NCBI RefSeq assembly: GCF_963664915.1
Contig: NZ_OY761810.1
Location: 2,246,661 to 2,310,660, forward strand
DNA length: 64,000 nucleotides
Direction: 5' to 3'
Source: an uncultured Caproiciproducens sp.
GTDB lineage: Bacteria; Bacillota; Clostridia; Oscillospirales; Acutalibacteraceae
In this document: positions 1 to 7,378 of the stretch, one piece after another
Layout: the number at the start of each line of letters is the position of its first letter
Numbering within the stretch: the stretch's first letter is position 1
Notes under the pieces: model-generated
Database searches by the model: none
Seen by the model: the letters and a program-made list of their open reading frames with translations, nothing else
Told to the model about the DNA's origin: nothing
Program-made: the position numbers and the translations under genes

Positions 1-34
1 TCCCATAGCGGGAAAACGCAAGGTTTTCAGCTAA

Positions 35-214
35 ATACATATTAAAAAAGTAATTAAACTACCTGCATTTCAGTTCCCTGATGGTCCGTACTACGCAAAA
101 AATTACGCTTTCGACGTATGGACGCTGGCAGGCATGTTATCAGAGTATACCGATACGAATGAAATCAGAGTTCGCGGCAACATGTTCTCTGACTATTATG
201 TGGCCGGTAATTAA
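35..214 (+). pseudogene. C-terminal remnant of an unidentified protein
   Basis: A reading frame open from a stop at 32-34 to a TAA at 212-214 translates to about 59 residues that look protein-like (…FPDGPYYAKN…, …VWTLAGMLSEYTDTNEIR…). It has no start codon with a ribosome site. I do not recognise the family. It is best read as the 3' end of a decayed or upstream-truncated gene at the edge of the mobile region. A chance open frame is possible. Confidence 0.25.
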
Positions 215-501
215 TTTTAAGATTTATTTTTCAGACATAAATCTGAAAGGGCAGCTCCAAACAAAAGAAGCCGCCCTTTTAGGGAGCATTTCTATGAAAT
301 GAATCAAATTGATTTCGGGCTAAACGCAATATGAGCGGTGATATGTGACTCGGCATGAATGGAAAGTAAGGCGTATGACGTGAGTTTTACCAAATCAAAG
401 GTTTACTATGTGAAATTATGTTGTCAGAAGTTTTTTATGAATCAACAGATATTTCATCCCGGAGAATTTCGATATACATATAAATTCATACAGTATATTT
501 T

Positions 502-554
502 AAGCAGATGGGCTTTCATCGATAGAAATTAATGAAAGCCCATCTGCTTTTTTG
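502..554 (+). terminator. Rho-independent terminator
   Basis: An 18-bp perfect stem (AAGCAGATGGGCTTTCAT with its complement) closes a 12-nt loop and is followed by a T-run. No complete gene precedes it, so it probably belonged to a gene now decayed or lying left of the window. Confidence 0.75.
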
Positions 555-929
555 TTTTCGACAGAATACTTTATAAAATGACAAGCTGCTGAATGCAAAG
601 ATATTTTGAAAGATGGTGATAACAAGTGCTGTCAGCCTTAGATGAACCAATGATTTGGCTTTTTGTAATAAGAATCAATCAAAAATTCGGCATGACAATA
701 CCTGCGAATTTCTAGATTATCCTGTGTAGGTGCTGCCATGTAGGTTGGAGTTGATGTTGTACGAAAAATATGAGATACAATATCAAGCTGTTCCGAGCCC
801 ATTTCAACATACATATGGCAAAAACCATAAGACGCCACAGGTTTTATCGCCATGCCAAAAGAGAATATAAGGTTAACGGCGATGACGATCCTGCAGGCAG
901 TGAACTGCTTGATACAATAGCTTTTGCGG
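555..929. other. Stretch without a convincing gene
   Basis: The only frame of note is on the minus strand (638-853). Its translation ends …YCHAEFLIDSYYKKPNHWFI and looks somewhat protein-like, but it has no ribosome site and no recognised family. It may be a gene remnant. Nothing else is supported here. Confidence 0.3.
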
Positions 930-968
930 CCGGGTTTACGATTATAAGTAAACCCGGTCTTTTTTTAT
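930..968 (+). terminator. Rho-independent terminator
   Basis: A 10-bp perfect stem (CCGGGTTTAC / GTAAACCCGG) with an 8-nt loop is followed by TCTTTTTTTATTT. It would insulate the sigma-like gene downstream from readthrough. Confidence 0.75.
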
Positions 969-1045
969 TTATATGGCAATTTACATCGTGGCTTTCCGAT
1001 AAAAAAGGACAGGCCTTTTTGCATTACAGGCTGTCGCTCACCACC

Positions 1046-1084
1046 CTCCAATCTGTTTTTTGATTTTCAAAAACAGATTGGAGG
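1046..1084 (+). promoter_or_regulatory. Hairpin that buries the ribosome site of the sigma-like gene
   Basis: CCTCCAATCTGTTTT (1046-1060) pairs without mismatch with AAAACAGATTGGAGG (1070-1084). The 3' arm ends in GGAGG (1080-1084), the Shine-Dalgarno of the gene starting at TTG 1093. The fold would block initiation unless it is opened by a ribosome, protein, RNA or temperature. No T-run follows, so it is not a terminator. Confidence 0.6.
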
Positions 1085-1092
1085 AAAGAACC

Positions 1093-1560
1093 TTGAAAAA
1101 TTATCGTGACAGCGATTACTCAGTCAACAAGTACAGCAAAGCCATTGTCTACCGTTTCTCAGATAAGGTTATCGAAGTTACTCTGGAAGCCTATCTTGCA
1201 GAAAATCCCGGCAAGACGGTACAGAATTTCGAGGAATTGAAAATCCTGTCTGATGAAATATATTTTGAGCAGGATCGATCCGAGAATGCTCAAACCAAAA
1301 AGAATTTATCCATACATGGCATTGAAGAAACGGACAAGCTCTCTACGCTACCTCTTGAGGACGAGTATATCAGGCGGCAGGAAGATCAGCTTTTAGAGGA
1401 TATCATTGACAAATATCTTACGGAAAAGCAGGCACGGCGTATCCGCCTGTGTATCTATCAAGGGTTGAGCAGCCGCAAAATCGCCCGTCTGGAAGGACTT
1501 CACTACCGGACAATCCAGGACAGTTTGGTTCTGGCAAAAAAAAAATTGAAAAATATTTAA
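1093..1560 (+). CDS. Sigma-70 region-4-like regulator of a conjugative element
   Basis: This 155-aa protein belongs to the small sigma-factor-like proteins carried by clostridial Tn916/CTn-type elements, where they are thought to control excision and transfer genes. The N-terminal half has the family pattern YRDSDYSVNKYS…IVYRF followed by an acidic segment. The C-terminal ~45 residues hold a sigma-4-type helix-turn-helix (GLSSRKIARLEGLHYRTIQDSL). TTG 1093 was chosen because GGAGG lies 8 nt upstream; an in-frame ATG at 1060 lies inside the hairpin and has no ribosome site. It precedes mazF-like, xis and int genes, the usual end of such elements. DNA binding is inferred from the family. Confidence 0.75.
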   Translation: MKNYRDSDYSVNKYSKAIVYRFSDKVIEVTLEAYLAENPGKTVQNFEELKILSDEIYFEQDRSENAQTKKNLSIHGIEETDKLSTLPLEDEYIRRQEDQLLEDIIDKYLTEKQARRIRLCIYQGLSSRKIARLEGLHYRTIQDSLVLAKKKLKNI

Positions 1561-1878
1561 AAAACTTCTGATTTTATACCATGCAGAACCCCCTCGAAAA
1601 ATGCGTTAGGTGAAAGGATTTCTTAAAGACTTCTTTCACCTGACCCTTGACAATTGAATACTCATTCATCAAATACGTTGCCTTTGCTGACCGCGAAGAA
1701 CGGTAAGCCACGTCAGCGGATGCGCCATGACCACCATAACGGTGTGAGCGAAAACATCCGGCTGTGAATATCGGGTAGCTCCCGGTACGGCCATGACAGG
1801 CAAAGGTGATAATGATACTTCCGTCCAGCCACAGACTCACGCAATGGGGGCGGCTTGCAGAGAACCTAGAGGGGCGAA
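1561..1878. other. Gene-poor stretch with a hairpin
   Basis: There is a perfect 9-bp inverted repeat at 1608-1641 (AGGTGAAAG / CTTTCACCT) without a T-run. The rest is GC-richer than its surroundings. It shows short protein-like runs in different frames (for example around 1660-1770) broken by stops. It could be a decayed gene or a structured RNA; neither can be decided by eye. Confidence 0.35.
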
Positions 1879-1971
1879 ATGCCCATGTGTCGGTACGCTG
1901 CCGACAATTTGATGACTTCCCGCATCGGGGGTGTCGAGGACAAGTACGATGCAGTAAAACAGATTATGTAA
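1879..1971 (+). CDS. Possible 30-aa protein
   Basis: ATG 1879 follows a good ribosome site (GAGGGG, about 5 nt upstream) and opens a 30-residue frame ending at TAA 1971 (begins MPMCRYAADNLM, ends DAVKQIM). The charged, helix-compatible sequence and the ribosome site suggest it is real. I recognise no family. It sits between the sigma-like gene and mazF within the mobile element. It is too short for certainty. Confidence 0.4.
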   Translation: MPMCRYAADNLMTSRIGGVEDKYDAVKQIM

Positions 1972-2106
1972 AAAACTGGACGCCGGGTACACGTTAGGCT
2001 GTACACGCTGAAAACAAGCTTTGTTTAGCGGTTATTATGCAGAATCAGCCTGACGCGGCACTCCGGCGTTTTACTTATGCGCATTTTACGAGGGAGGTTT
2101 AACGTT

Positions 2107-2454
2107 ATGAAAAGGACAATTTTACGCGGGGATATGTACTATGCTGATCTTAGCCCGGTCATCGGCTCGGAGCAGGGTGGTGTTCGTCCCGTGCTTATCA
2201 TACAGAATAATGCGGGAAACAAATTCAGTCCCACCGTCGTCGTGGCGGCAATCACGAGCAAAACATGCAGCAAAGCAAAGCTGCCGACCCATATAACGCT
2301 TGACGCAGTACATGGTTTGGAAAAAGATTCCCTTGTGCTGCTGGAGCAGGTCAGAACCATTGACCGAAAGCGACTCAACGGATATATCGGTAGACTTGAT
2401 GAGGATACCATGGAAAAAATCAATCAGGCGCTGGCAATCAGTATTGGCCTGTGA
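2107..2454 (+). CDS. MazF/PemK-family toxin-like endoribonuclease
   Basis: The 115-aa protein has the MazF/PemK fold signature: [27 protein letters not shown] at the N-terminus, then VVVAAITSK and [15 protein letters not shown]. Family members cut mRNA at short sequences and are normally held by an antitoxin. ATG 2107 follows GGGAGG; an upstream in-frame start (2077) lacks one. No MazE-like antitoxin is visible. The next gene is an excisionase overlapping or abutting its stop, so a solitary MazF in an integrase operon may be a regulator or stability factor. Residues match the family; cleavage activity is inferred. Confidence 0.85.
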   Translation: MKRTILRGDMYYADLSPVIGSEQGGVRPVLIIQNNAGNKFSPTVVVAAITSKTCSKAKLPTHITLDAVHGLEKDSLVLLEQVRTIDRKRLNGYIGRLDEDTMEKINQALAISIGL

Positions 2455-2465
2455 GGGAGTGCAGC

Positions 2466-2702
2466 GTGGAGCAAAAATCTTCCGGATACAATGCTTATTC
2501 TCTGATCTTTCGCGGGTTTCCCGATGTGGTGGATGTAAAGCAATTATGTGAAATGCTTGGTGGCATCAGCACGAAAACGGCACGCCGTCTTCTAATGGAA
2601 AATAAGATTGAGCATTTTAAAATCGGGCGGATTTATAAAATCCCCAAAATCCATGTACTGCAATATCTGCGAGTCATGGAAAATATATCGAAAAAAAGTT
2701 AA
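2466..2702 (+). CDS. Excisionase-like helix-turn-helix protein
   Basis: The 78-aa protein has one MerR/Xis-type winged helix (DVKQLCEMLGGISTKTARRLLMENKIEHFKIGRIYKIPKIHVLQYL). Its position between mazF and a tyrosine integrase makes an excisionase (recombination directionality factor) the likely role, binding near the attachment site. GTG 2466 follows AGGGAG with a 6-nt gap; an alternative GTG at 2451 overlaps the mazF stop. Either way the two genes are probably translationally coupled. Confidence 0.75.
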   Translation: MEQKSSGYNAYSLIFRGFPDVVDVKQLCEMLGGISTKTARRLLMENKIEHFKIGRIYKIPKIHVLQYLRVMENISKKS

Positions 2703-2803
2703 GTTTAGCGTGGTAAAGCGTTAAATTGTTGGTAGACACCTGCTATAATAAAAATGTCAATGGCAGGTGCCTCTGGCTGTAAAGAAGGAGGTATTCAATT
2801 AAG

Positions 2804-4051
2804 ATGGTTTCAGGGCATCTGCGCGAAAAAAACGGCATCTATCAAATAGTGCTGAACTATAAGGACGCTCAAGAAAAATACCGAACCAAATCCATCAGTA
2901 CAGGGTTGTCCGTTAAGGGTAATAAACGGCGGGCAGAGGATATTCTGCAGGAGGAACGTAAGAAGTTTGAGCAGAAACTTACAAATGACAGCAAAGATAT
3001 TCTGTTCACGGATTTTCTGCTAAACTGGCTTAACATGATGAAGAACAGCATTGAAATTACCACCTATGCGTCCTACTGCTGTTGCATTAAAAGCAGAGTT
3101 GTCCCTTACTTTGAAGGCAAAAAACTCTTACTTCGTAATGTAACTCCAAAAGACATTCAGGAATTTTATCAGCATGAGTTGAATGTTGATGGGATTTCAG
3201 CAAACACGGTCATTCACCATCATGCCAATGTCCGAAAAGCTTTGCAGTATGCGTTCATCACGGGAATGATTTCCTCCAATCCGGCCGACCGTGTACAGCG
3301 CCCTAAGAAACAGCCGATCAAAGGAAGTATCTACAACGAAGAGGAACTGGAAAATCTGTTTCAAGTTGTAAAAGGGACGCCAATTGAATTGGCGGTCCTG
3401 TTAGGCGCATTCTATGGACTGCGTCGAAGTGAGATTGTAGGATTAAAGTGGGACTCCGTTGATTTTTTTCAGAAAGCCTTTACGATCCGGCATACTGTCA
3501 CGCAAGTATGTATTGACGGTAAAGAATTAACGGTGGCACGCGACCGAACCAAAACGAAATCCAGTTGCAGAACGCTCCCTCTTGTTGCTCCTTTTGAGAA
3601 AGTGCTTCTTGATTTAAAACAACGGCAGGAAGAAAATCGAAGGCTATGTGGCAACTCGTACTGCAAAAAATATCTTGACTACATTTATGTGAATGAGATA
3701 GGCGAACGGATTAAGCCAAACTATATTACATCACATTTCCCTCTCGTTTTGGAGCACAATCGTCTGCGTAAGATTCGCTTTCATGACCTCCGCCACAGTT
3801 GCGCAAGTCTTCTGTATGCTCACGGAGTAAGCCTCAAAGAGATTCAAGAGTGGCTTGGACACAGTGACATCAGTACAACCAGCAATATTTATACACACCT
3901 AAGTTTTAATTCAAAGGTTTCCTCCGCCAATGCAATCCTGAACGTTTTTCCAACAGTTACCCATGTGCCAGATTCATCACAAAGGCCGAAGTCGGTTGGC
4001 CAGTGTTCGGAAAAAACCAATGAAGATAAAAAGAACCCCAAGCCCGCCTAA
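2804..4051 (+). CDS. int: Tyrosine recombinase (phage/ICE integrase)
   Basis: The 415-aa protein has an N-terminal arm-type DNA-binding domain (about 1-60), a SAM-like core-binding domain (about 65-165) and a catalytic domain. Catalytic residues are visible: R207 (AFYGLRRSE), H327 and R330 (FHDLRHS), H353 (LGHSDIS) and the nucleophile Y363 (NIYTHL). It would integrate and excise the element through a covalent 3'-phosphotyrosine intermediate. ATG 2804 follows AAGGAGG. A GC-rich hairpin overlaps its stop. All catalytic residues are present, so it looks intact, but the element to the left is incomplete in this window. Confidence 0.93.
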   Translation: MVSGHLREKNGIYQIVLNYKDAQEKYRTKSISTGLSVKGNKRRAEDILQEERKKFEQKLTNDSKDILFTDFLLNWLNMMKNSIEITTYASYCCCIKSRVVPYFEGKKLLLRNVTPKDIQEFYQHELNVDGISANTVIHHHANVRKALQYAFITGMISSNPADRVQRPKKQPIKGSIYNEEELENLFQVVKGTPIELAVLLGAFYGLRRSEIVGLKWDSVDFFQKAFTIRHTVTQVCIDGKELTVARDRTKTKSSCRTLPLVAPFEKVLLDLKQRQEENRRLCGNSYCKKYLDYIYVNEIGERIKPNYITSHFPLVLEHNRLRKIRFHDLRHSCASLLYAHGVSLKEIQEWLGHSDISTTSNIYTHLSFNSKVSSANAILNVFPTVTHVPDSSQRPKSVGQCSEKTNEDKKNPKPA

Positions 4052-4066
4052 AAGGAGGGCTTGGGG
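4036..4066 (+). terminator. GC-rich hairpin over the integrase stop
   Basis: CCCCAAGCCC (4036-4045) pairs perfectly with GGGCTTGGGG (4057-4066), and inner CCT/AGG can pair too. No T-run follows, so it may be a weak terminator or mRNA-end stabiliser, or it may mark the element end. Confidence 0.5.
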
Positions 4067-4229
4067 AGTCTCGAGATGGTGCGGGTGGCGATATAGCATT
4101 TACGGCACAAACCCAGTAAAATCAAAGCTTTACAGGCAATCGAGAAGCAGTATTTACGTCAAAATTGAAGAAATCATCCACATTTTAAGGGCAATGGCAT
4201 TCGAATTAAAAATTTATTTTGAAAACTGC

Positions 4230-4260
4230 TTGACCTTGTCACGGTGGCAAGGTGTATGCT
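4230..4260 (+). promoter_or_regulatory. MerR-type promoter and operator
   Basis: TTGACC (4230-4235) and TATGCT (4255-4260) are separated by 19 bp, the over-long spacer typical of MerR-controlled promoters. The spacer carries the dyad ACCTTG (4233-4238) / CAAGGT (4248-4253). It drives the merR-family gene starting at 4301, so autoregulation is likely. Confidence 0.75.
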
Positions 4261-4300
4261 ATAACTGTTGAACCGGTTCATCAAATTTTAGGAGGTTGAC

Positions 4301-5098
4301 ATGCTTACCATCGGCGAATTTTCAAAGCTGTCTCACATTTCTTCACGCATGCTGCGGTATTATGACAGGATGGGTCTGATTTGTCCTGCACACACGGGGC
4401 GGGAGAACGGATACAGGTATTATGATGTTTCTCAGTTTCAGACATTGCTCAAAATTGAAAATCTGAAAGGATATGGATTTACCCTTTCTGAAATCAAGGA
4501 ACTACTCCCTTTACCACAGGAAATCCTTGCGCAGAAAATCCACTACCGCAGGCTCAAGGCGTATGAAGAATTGAACGAGATGCGAAAGACGCTTCGCCAT
4601 ATGGAAGACGACCTGATGAAAATGGAGGGATCTGATTTGATGCAGGAAAAATACCACGTGATCGTAATGGAAACCCCGCCGCAGCGGGTGTTCGGTATTC
4701 GCAAAAGAATAAACATTGCTGAAACTCACGATCTGTTTCAGCAATTAAAAGAAGAGATGGAAAAGCGGGGAATCCAGCGTGCAGGGGCGACCCAGCTTCT
4801 TTATCACGGAGAGGAATTTTCGTATGAAAATATGGACGTGGAGGCGCAGACCCAGGTAGCGGGAGAACATCCAGATATAAAGCAGATTCCGGCTCAACTT
4901 TGTGCAGTCACTACACACATCGGACCTTATGAAAACATTCGATATGCCTACGACGCCATCTGCGCATGGATGGCAGGTCATCCGGAATACAAATCCTGCG
5001 GACCTGCTATTGAGCGATATCTAAAAGACGAGGATACCATAAAATCACCCGAAGAACTGGAAACAGGCGTTCTCTTTCCTATCAAGAAGATTTCATAA
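4301..5098 (+). CDS. MerR-family regulator with GyrI-like effector domain
   Basis: The 265-aa protein is a BmrR/TipA-like transcription activator. Residues 1-70 form the MerR winged helix (LTIGEFSKLSHISSRMLRYYDRMGL and the NGYRYYD wing). About 75-110 is a dimerising coiled coil, and 120-265 is a GyrI-like ligand pocket (PPQRVFGIRK… ending ELETGVLFPIKK). Such proteins bind hydrophobic drugs and twist the long-spacer promoter into an active form. GGAGG precedes ATG 4301. No efflux pump lies downstream, so the target besides itself is unknown. Confidence 0.88.
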   Translation: MLTIGEFSKLSHISSRMLRYYDRMGLICPAHTGRENGYRYYDVSQFQTLLKIENLKGYGFTLSEIKELLPLPQEILAQKIHYRRLKAYEELNEMRKTLRHMEDDLMKMEGSDLMQEKYHVIVMETPPQRVFGIRKRINIAETHDLFQQLKEEMEKRGIQRAGATQLLYHGEEFSYENMDVEAQTQVAGEHPDIKQIPAQLCAVTTHIGPYENIRYAYDAICAWMAGHPEYKSCGPAIERYLKDEDTIKSPEELETGVLFPIKKIS

Positions 5099-5123
5099 TT
5101 CCAGAGAGACTTAGGGGATTTTG

Positions 5124-5270
5124 GTGTGCTTGAATCGTATTTTTCTAGGAGTAAGAATAAAGATATTTGGCGCCATTATAACTGGTATTCGAGATGGACT
5201 TCAAAGTTCTTTCATTCGTACCTTGGATGCGAGTGGCCTTACAGCATTTGCAACTCACAAGCCCGCATAA
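5124..5270 (+). CDS. Possible ~48-aa protein or gene fragment
   Basis: A frame from GTG 5124 (or TTG 5121) to TAA 5270 follows a weak AGGGGA site and encodes a hydrophobic then polar peptide (…GAIITGIRDGLQSS…, …ASGLTAFATHKPA). It looks more like the tail of a larger protein than random sequence. It ends 13 nt before a strong hairpin. I recognise no family; it may be a remnant. Confidence 0.25.
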   Translation: MCLNRIFLGVRIKIFGAIITGIRDGLQSSFIRTLDASGLTAFATHKPA

Positions 5271-5283
5271 ATACAGGAAAAAT

Positions 5284-5316
5284 GAAAGACCGACGATTCA
5301 AAATCGTCGGTCTTTC
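5284..5316 (+). terminator. Perfect hairpin with a T-loop-like TTCAAAA loop
   Basis: A 13-bp perfect stem (GAAAGACCGACGA / TCGTCGGTCTTTC) closes the 7-nt loop TTCAAAA, which fits the tRNA T-loop consensus. It probably terminates transcription. Similar loops occur at 7095-7136 and 8664-8709. Confidence 0.6.
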
Positions 5317-5318
5317 GA

Positions 5319-5343
5319 TGTGTCATTTGCTCAATTTAGATGC
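5319..5343 (+). repeat. 25-bp direct repeat, copy 1
   Basis: The 25 bases from TGTGTCATTTGC to TTTAGATGC are identical to 7140-7164. Each copy starts within a few bases after a T-loop-like hairpin, so hairpin and repeat travel as a unit around the DUF4417 gene. Confidence 0.85.
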
Positions 5344-5535
5344 AGATTGCAGTTGTATAACGCTCTGGCAAGATATTCTAAACAGCTCTGTCTATTACCT
5401 TTACTCTTGTAATAATATCGCGAAGTCTTACATCTCCTTAAAACCTTTGAATTCAGGTGATCGTCTGGATAATTGATAGGTGGGCCCCAGTAAAGAATTT
5501 CCTCTGTCTGCATTCCAGTGAATTAGAATGTTCTT

Positions 5536-6930
5536 TTATATTGTCCGATAATCCACATCTATTTCTTTAATAATTTCACGAAGTCTTTTCCCATCAATGA
5601 TATACTCCAAAAGTTGATCTGACGATGGATACAATTTTTCACTATCGCTATTATTAATTTGCCAGATGGAAAACATTCCTTCCGGTGTTTTCCCTACTCC
5701 ATAGGTTTTTCCATGATAATCGAACTCTGTTTCCCCCCCACGATCCAAACACCATTTGAAATCGCTTATGCTTACGAATTGATTTTCTTCATGACTGTTT
5801 GAATTTACCGTGGTCATAAGCGTATACTCCTTTTTTATTTTAAATATAGGTGCTCCGTTTGGATACTCTTCTTCAAAATAATTTTTCTGATTGACCAAAT
5901 CTGGAAAACCTTTTGACCAGTCGACCTCGTGGTCGTGTGGATTTGAATGATATTTGGGATTAGGTCTGTCCGTGTAATGTCTCTCTCGAATTGCACGACC
6001 ATCTTTACCAATCTTGGTTTCATATTTTGTTTTCGACTTGCCAATATAGGTGGTTCTAATTTCTCCCGGTTCTCCCAAGAATCGCTCATCTTCTGGCTTC
6101 TTAGGCTTCCATTGCCCGCCAAAAGCACTGCCCATGCCCGCTTGTACACAGCAATTATACGATATTGGTTCTTCATTTACAACATATCCGTTTTTAATAA
6201 TGAGATTACTACCAACCGGTAGTGGTTTTTCACCGCAGATGTATTTCGCGTATTTGGAGGGAGTATATGGGTCGTCGTTCATATACTTCCACGAGCTTAG
6301 TTCGTAATCGACAAACACGATATCGCCCTGCATCTCCGGGAATGGTTCATTGTAGCAGATAATTTTCTCCGGTTCAATTCGACGAAGCATTTCATTGTAA
6401 CCCTTGAGGAAAAACTCTTTCTGGTCTTGCCGATTGTCATGTTCTGATACCATATCGGTGGATACCGCAACCGTTGAACCTTTTTGAATTCCATTGAAGC
6501 AGAATTCAAACGTATTTTCGTTTCCCCAACTTACGGTTGGAACGACGCGAATTCCCTTGGACGCAAAATAAGCACCACACCAGCGATTTCTAAATGTATT
6601 GTAAAGCTGCATAACCGGTGCCATCTCAACATACATGCTGAAGTCGGGAGAAAGCACCGCGCGGTAGTGTTTCAGTTTTTCCAGATCAGCATCGGGATTT
6701 TTCCAAACACGTTCAAATTTGTAATCATACAGAAAAAAATGAACCATACGGTTTAGGTGATTTGTGTTTTCAATGTTTGTTTTGTCAAATCCAATTAAGA
6801 GCAGATTTTTAAAATCATCTTTCTGTACCCTAAATTTTGGGATAACGGGCATTTGAAACTTATCTTTTCCTGTAAATTGATTCCGCAGCAGAAGCGGACT
6901 GGTTCGATATTTATAATTTTCTTCGGTCAT
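5536..6930 (-). CDS. DUF4417 protein fused to a polymorphic-toxin-like C-terminus
   Basis: The 464-aa protein has three parts. Residues 1-~235 match DUF4417, a phage/plasmid family of unknown role (…VSWGNENTFEFCFNGI…, …KEFFLKGYNEMLRR…). A middle part (about 300-375) carries ERHYTDRPNPKYHSNPHDHEVDW, a His-rich pattern seen in secreted or phage-borne toxin-like proteins. The last ~80 residues (FVSISDFKWCLDRGGETEFDYHGKTYG…) resemble a small stand-alone protein often found next to such genes. ATG 6930 follows AAAGGAG. It is flanked by the two 25-bp repeats, which suggests acquisition as a unit. Function unknown; the toxin link is inference. Confidence 0.7.
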   Translation of the reverse strand: MTEENYKYRTSPLLLRNQFTGKDKFQMPVIPKFRVQKDDFKNLLLIGFDKTNIENTNHLNRMVHFFLYDYKFERVWKNPDADLEKLKHYRAVLSPDFSMYVEMAPVMQLYNTFRNRWCGAYFASKGIRVVPTVSWGNENTFEFCFNGIQKGSTVAVSTDMVSEHDNRQDQKEFFLKGYNEMLRRIEPEKIICYNEPFPEMQGDIVFVDYELSSWKYMNDDPYTPSKYAKYICGEKPLPVGSNLIIKNGYVVNEEPISYNCCVQAGMGSAFGGQWKPKKPEDERFLGEPGEIRTTYIGKSKTKYETKIGKDGRAIRERHYTDRPNPKYHSNPHDHEVDWSKGFPDLVNQKNYFEEEYPNGAPIFKIKKEYTLMTTVNSNSHEENQFVSISDFKWCLDRGGETEFDYHGKTYGVGKTPEGMFSIWQINNSDSEKLYPSSDQLLEYIIDGKRLREIIKEIDVDYRTI

Positions 6931-7094
6931 TTTATATGCTCCTTTCCATGATAAGGATTGATATCCTTTCACTTAACCGGAGAAAACAGGCAAAAGTTGC
7001 CCCTTAGAGGGTAACTTTTAAAAAATCTATTAAAAAACCGCCACAACATTGGATGCGGCTACTTGAAAATCCCTTTCAAAGTCGGTAAAAAACA

Positions 7095-7136
7095 AAAAAG
7101 CAACATGTAGGTTCGAAACCTTACATGTTGCTTTTT
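7095..7136. terminator. Long hairpin with a T-loop-like TTCGAAA loop
   Basis: A 15-bp perfect stem (AAAAAGCAACATGTA with its complement) is topped by GG/CC, one bulged T, and the 7-nt loop TTCGAAA. A- and T-runs on both flanks allow termination in either direction. The tip copies a tRNA T-arm, but no other tRNA arm is present. Confidence 0.65.
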
Positions 7137-7139
7137 CAT

Positions 7140-7164
7140 TGTGTCATTTGCTCAATTTAGATGC
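7140..7164 (+). repeat. 25-bp direct repeat, copy 2
   Basis: Identical to 5319-5343 and placed directly after the 7095-7136 hairpin. The ~1.8 kb between the copies holds only the DUF4417 gene. Confidence 0.85.
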
Positions 7165-7220
7165 TAACTTATAATAATGCTCATAAGCTCCCTTGAAACC
7201 ACGAAATCAATATGTGCTTA

Positions 7221-7337
7221 CTATTGGACAGCAATGTAAAGAAAGCAGTGAGCCTTTCCGTCTTTCGTATATTCGACCGGAACGCTGCTTTCATAGTCGC
7301 TGGAAAATGCTCGCCCATAAAAAACACCAAGTAGCAT
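7221..7337 (-). CDS. Small protein or fragment downstream of the deaminase gene
   Basis: The frame from ATG 7337 to TAG 7221 gives 38 aa (MLLGVFYGRAF…, …TKDGKAHCFLYIAVQ). It stays open upstream to about 7380 with a hydrophobic run. It has no clear ribosome site. It looks like the tail of a real protein of unknown family; a remnant is more likely than an intact gene. Confidence 0.3.
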   Translation of the reverse strand: MLLGVFYGRAFSSDYESSVPVEYTKDGKAHCFLYIAVQ

Positions 7338-7378
7338 AAGCAAAAGACCCCTGCTCCAAAACGGATATGTTTGTCCTT

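Noticed and set aside
1574-1840. 88-aa minus-strand frame
   Set aside because: No ribosome site and composition unlike neighbouring genes; more likely chance in GC-richer noncoding DNA.
4067-4094. Possible attachment site resembling a tRNA 3' end (TGGTGCGGGTGG) after int
   Set aside because: Only about 11 bases resemble a tRNA end and no second copy or tRNA body was found, so I do not call an att site.
7095-7136. tRNA or tRNA fragment
   Set aside because: Only a T-arm-like tip is present; no acceptor, D or anticodon arm can be drawn.
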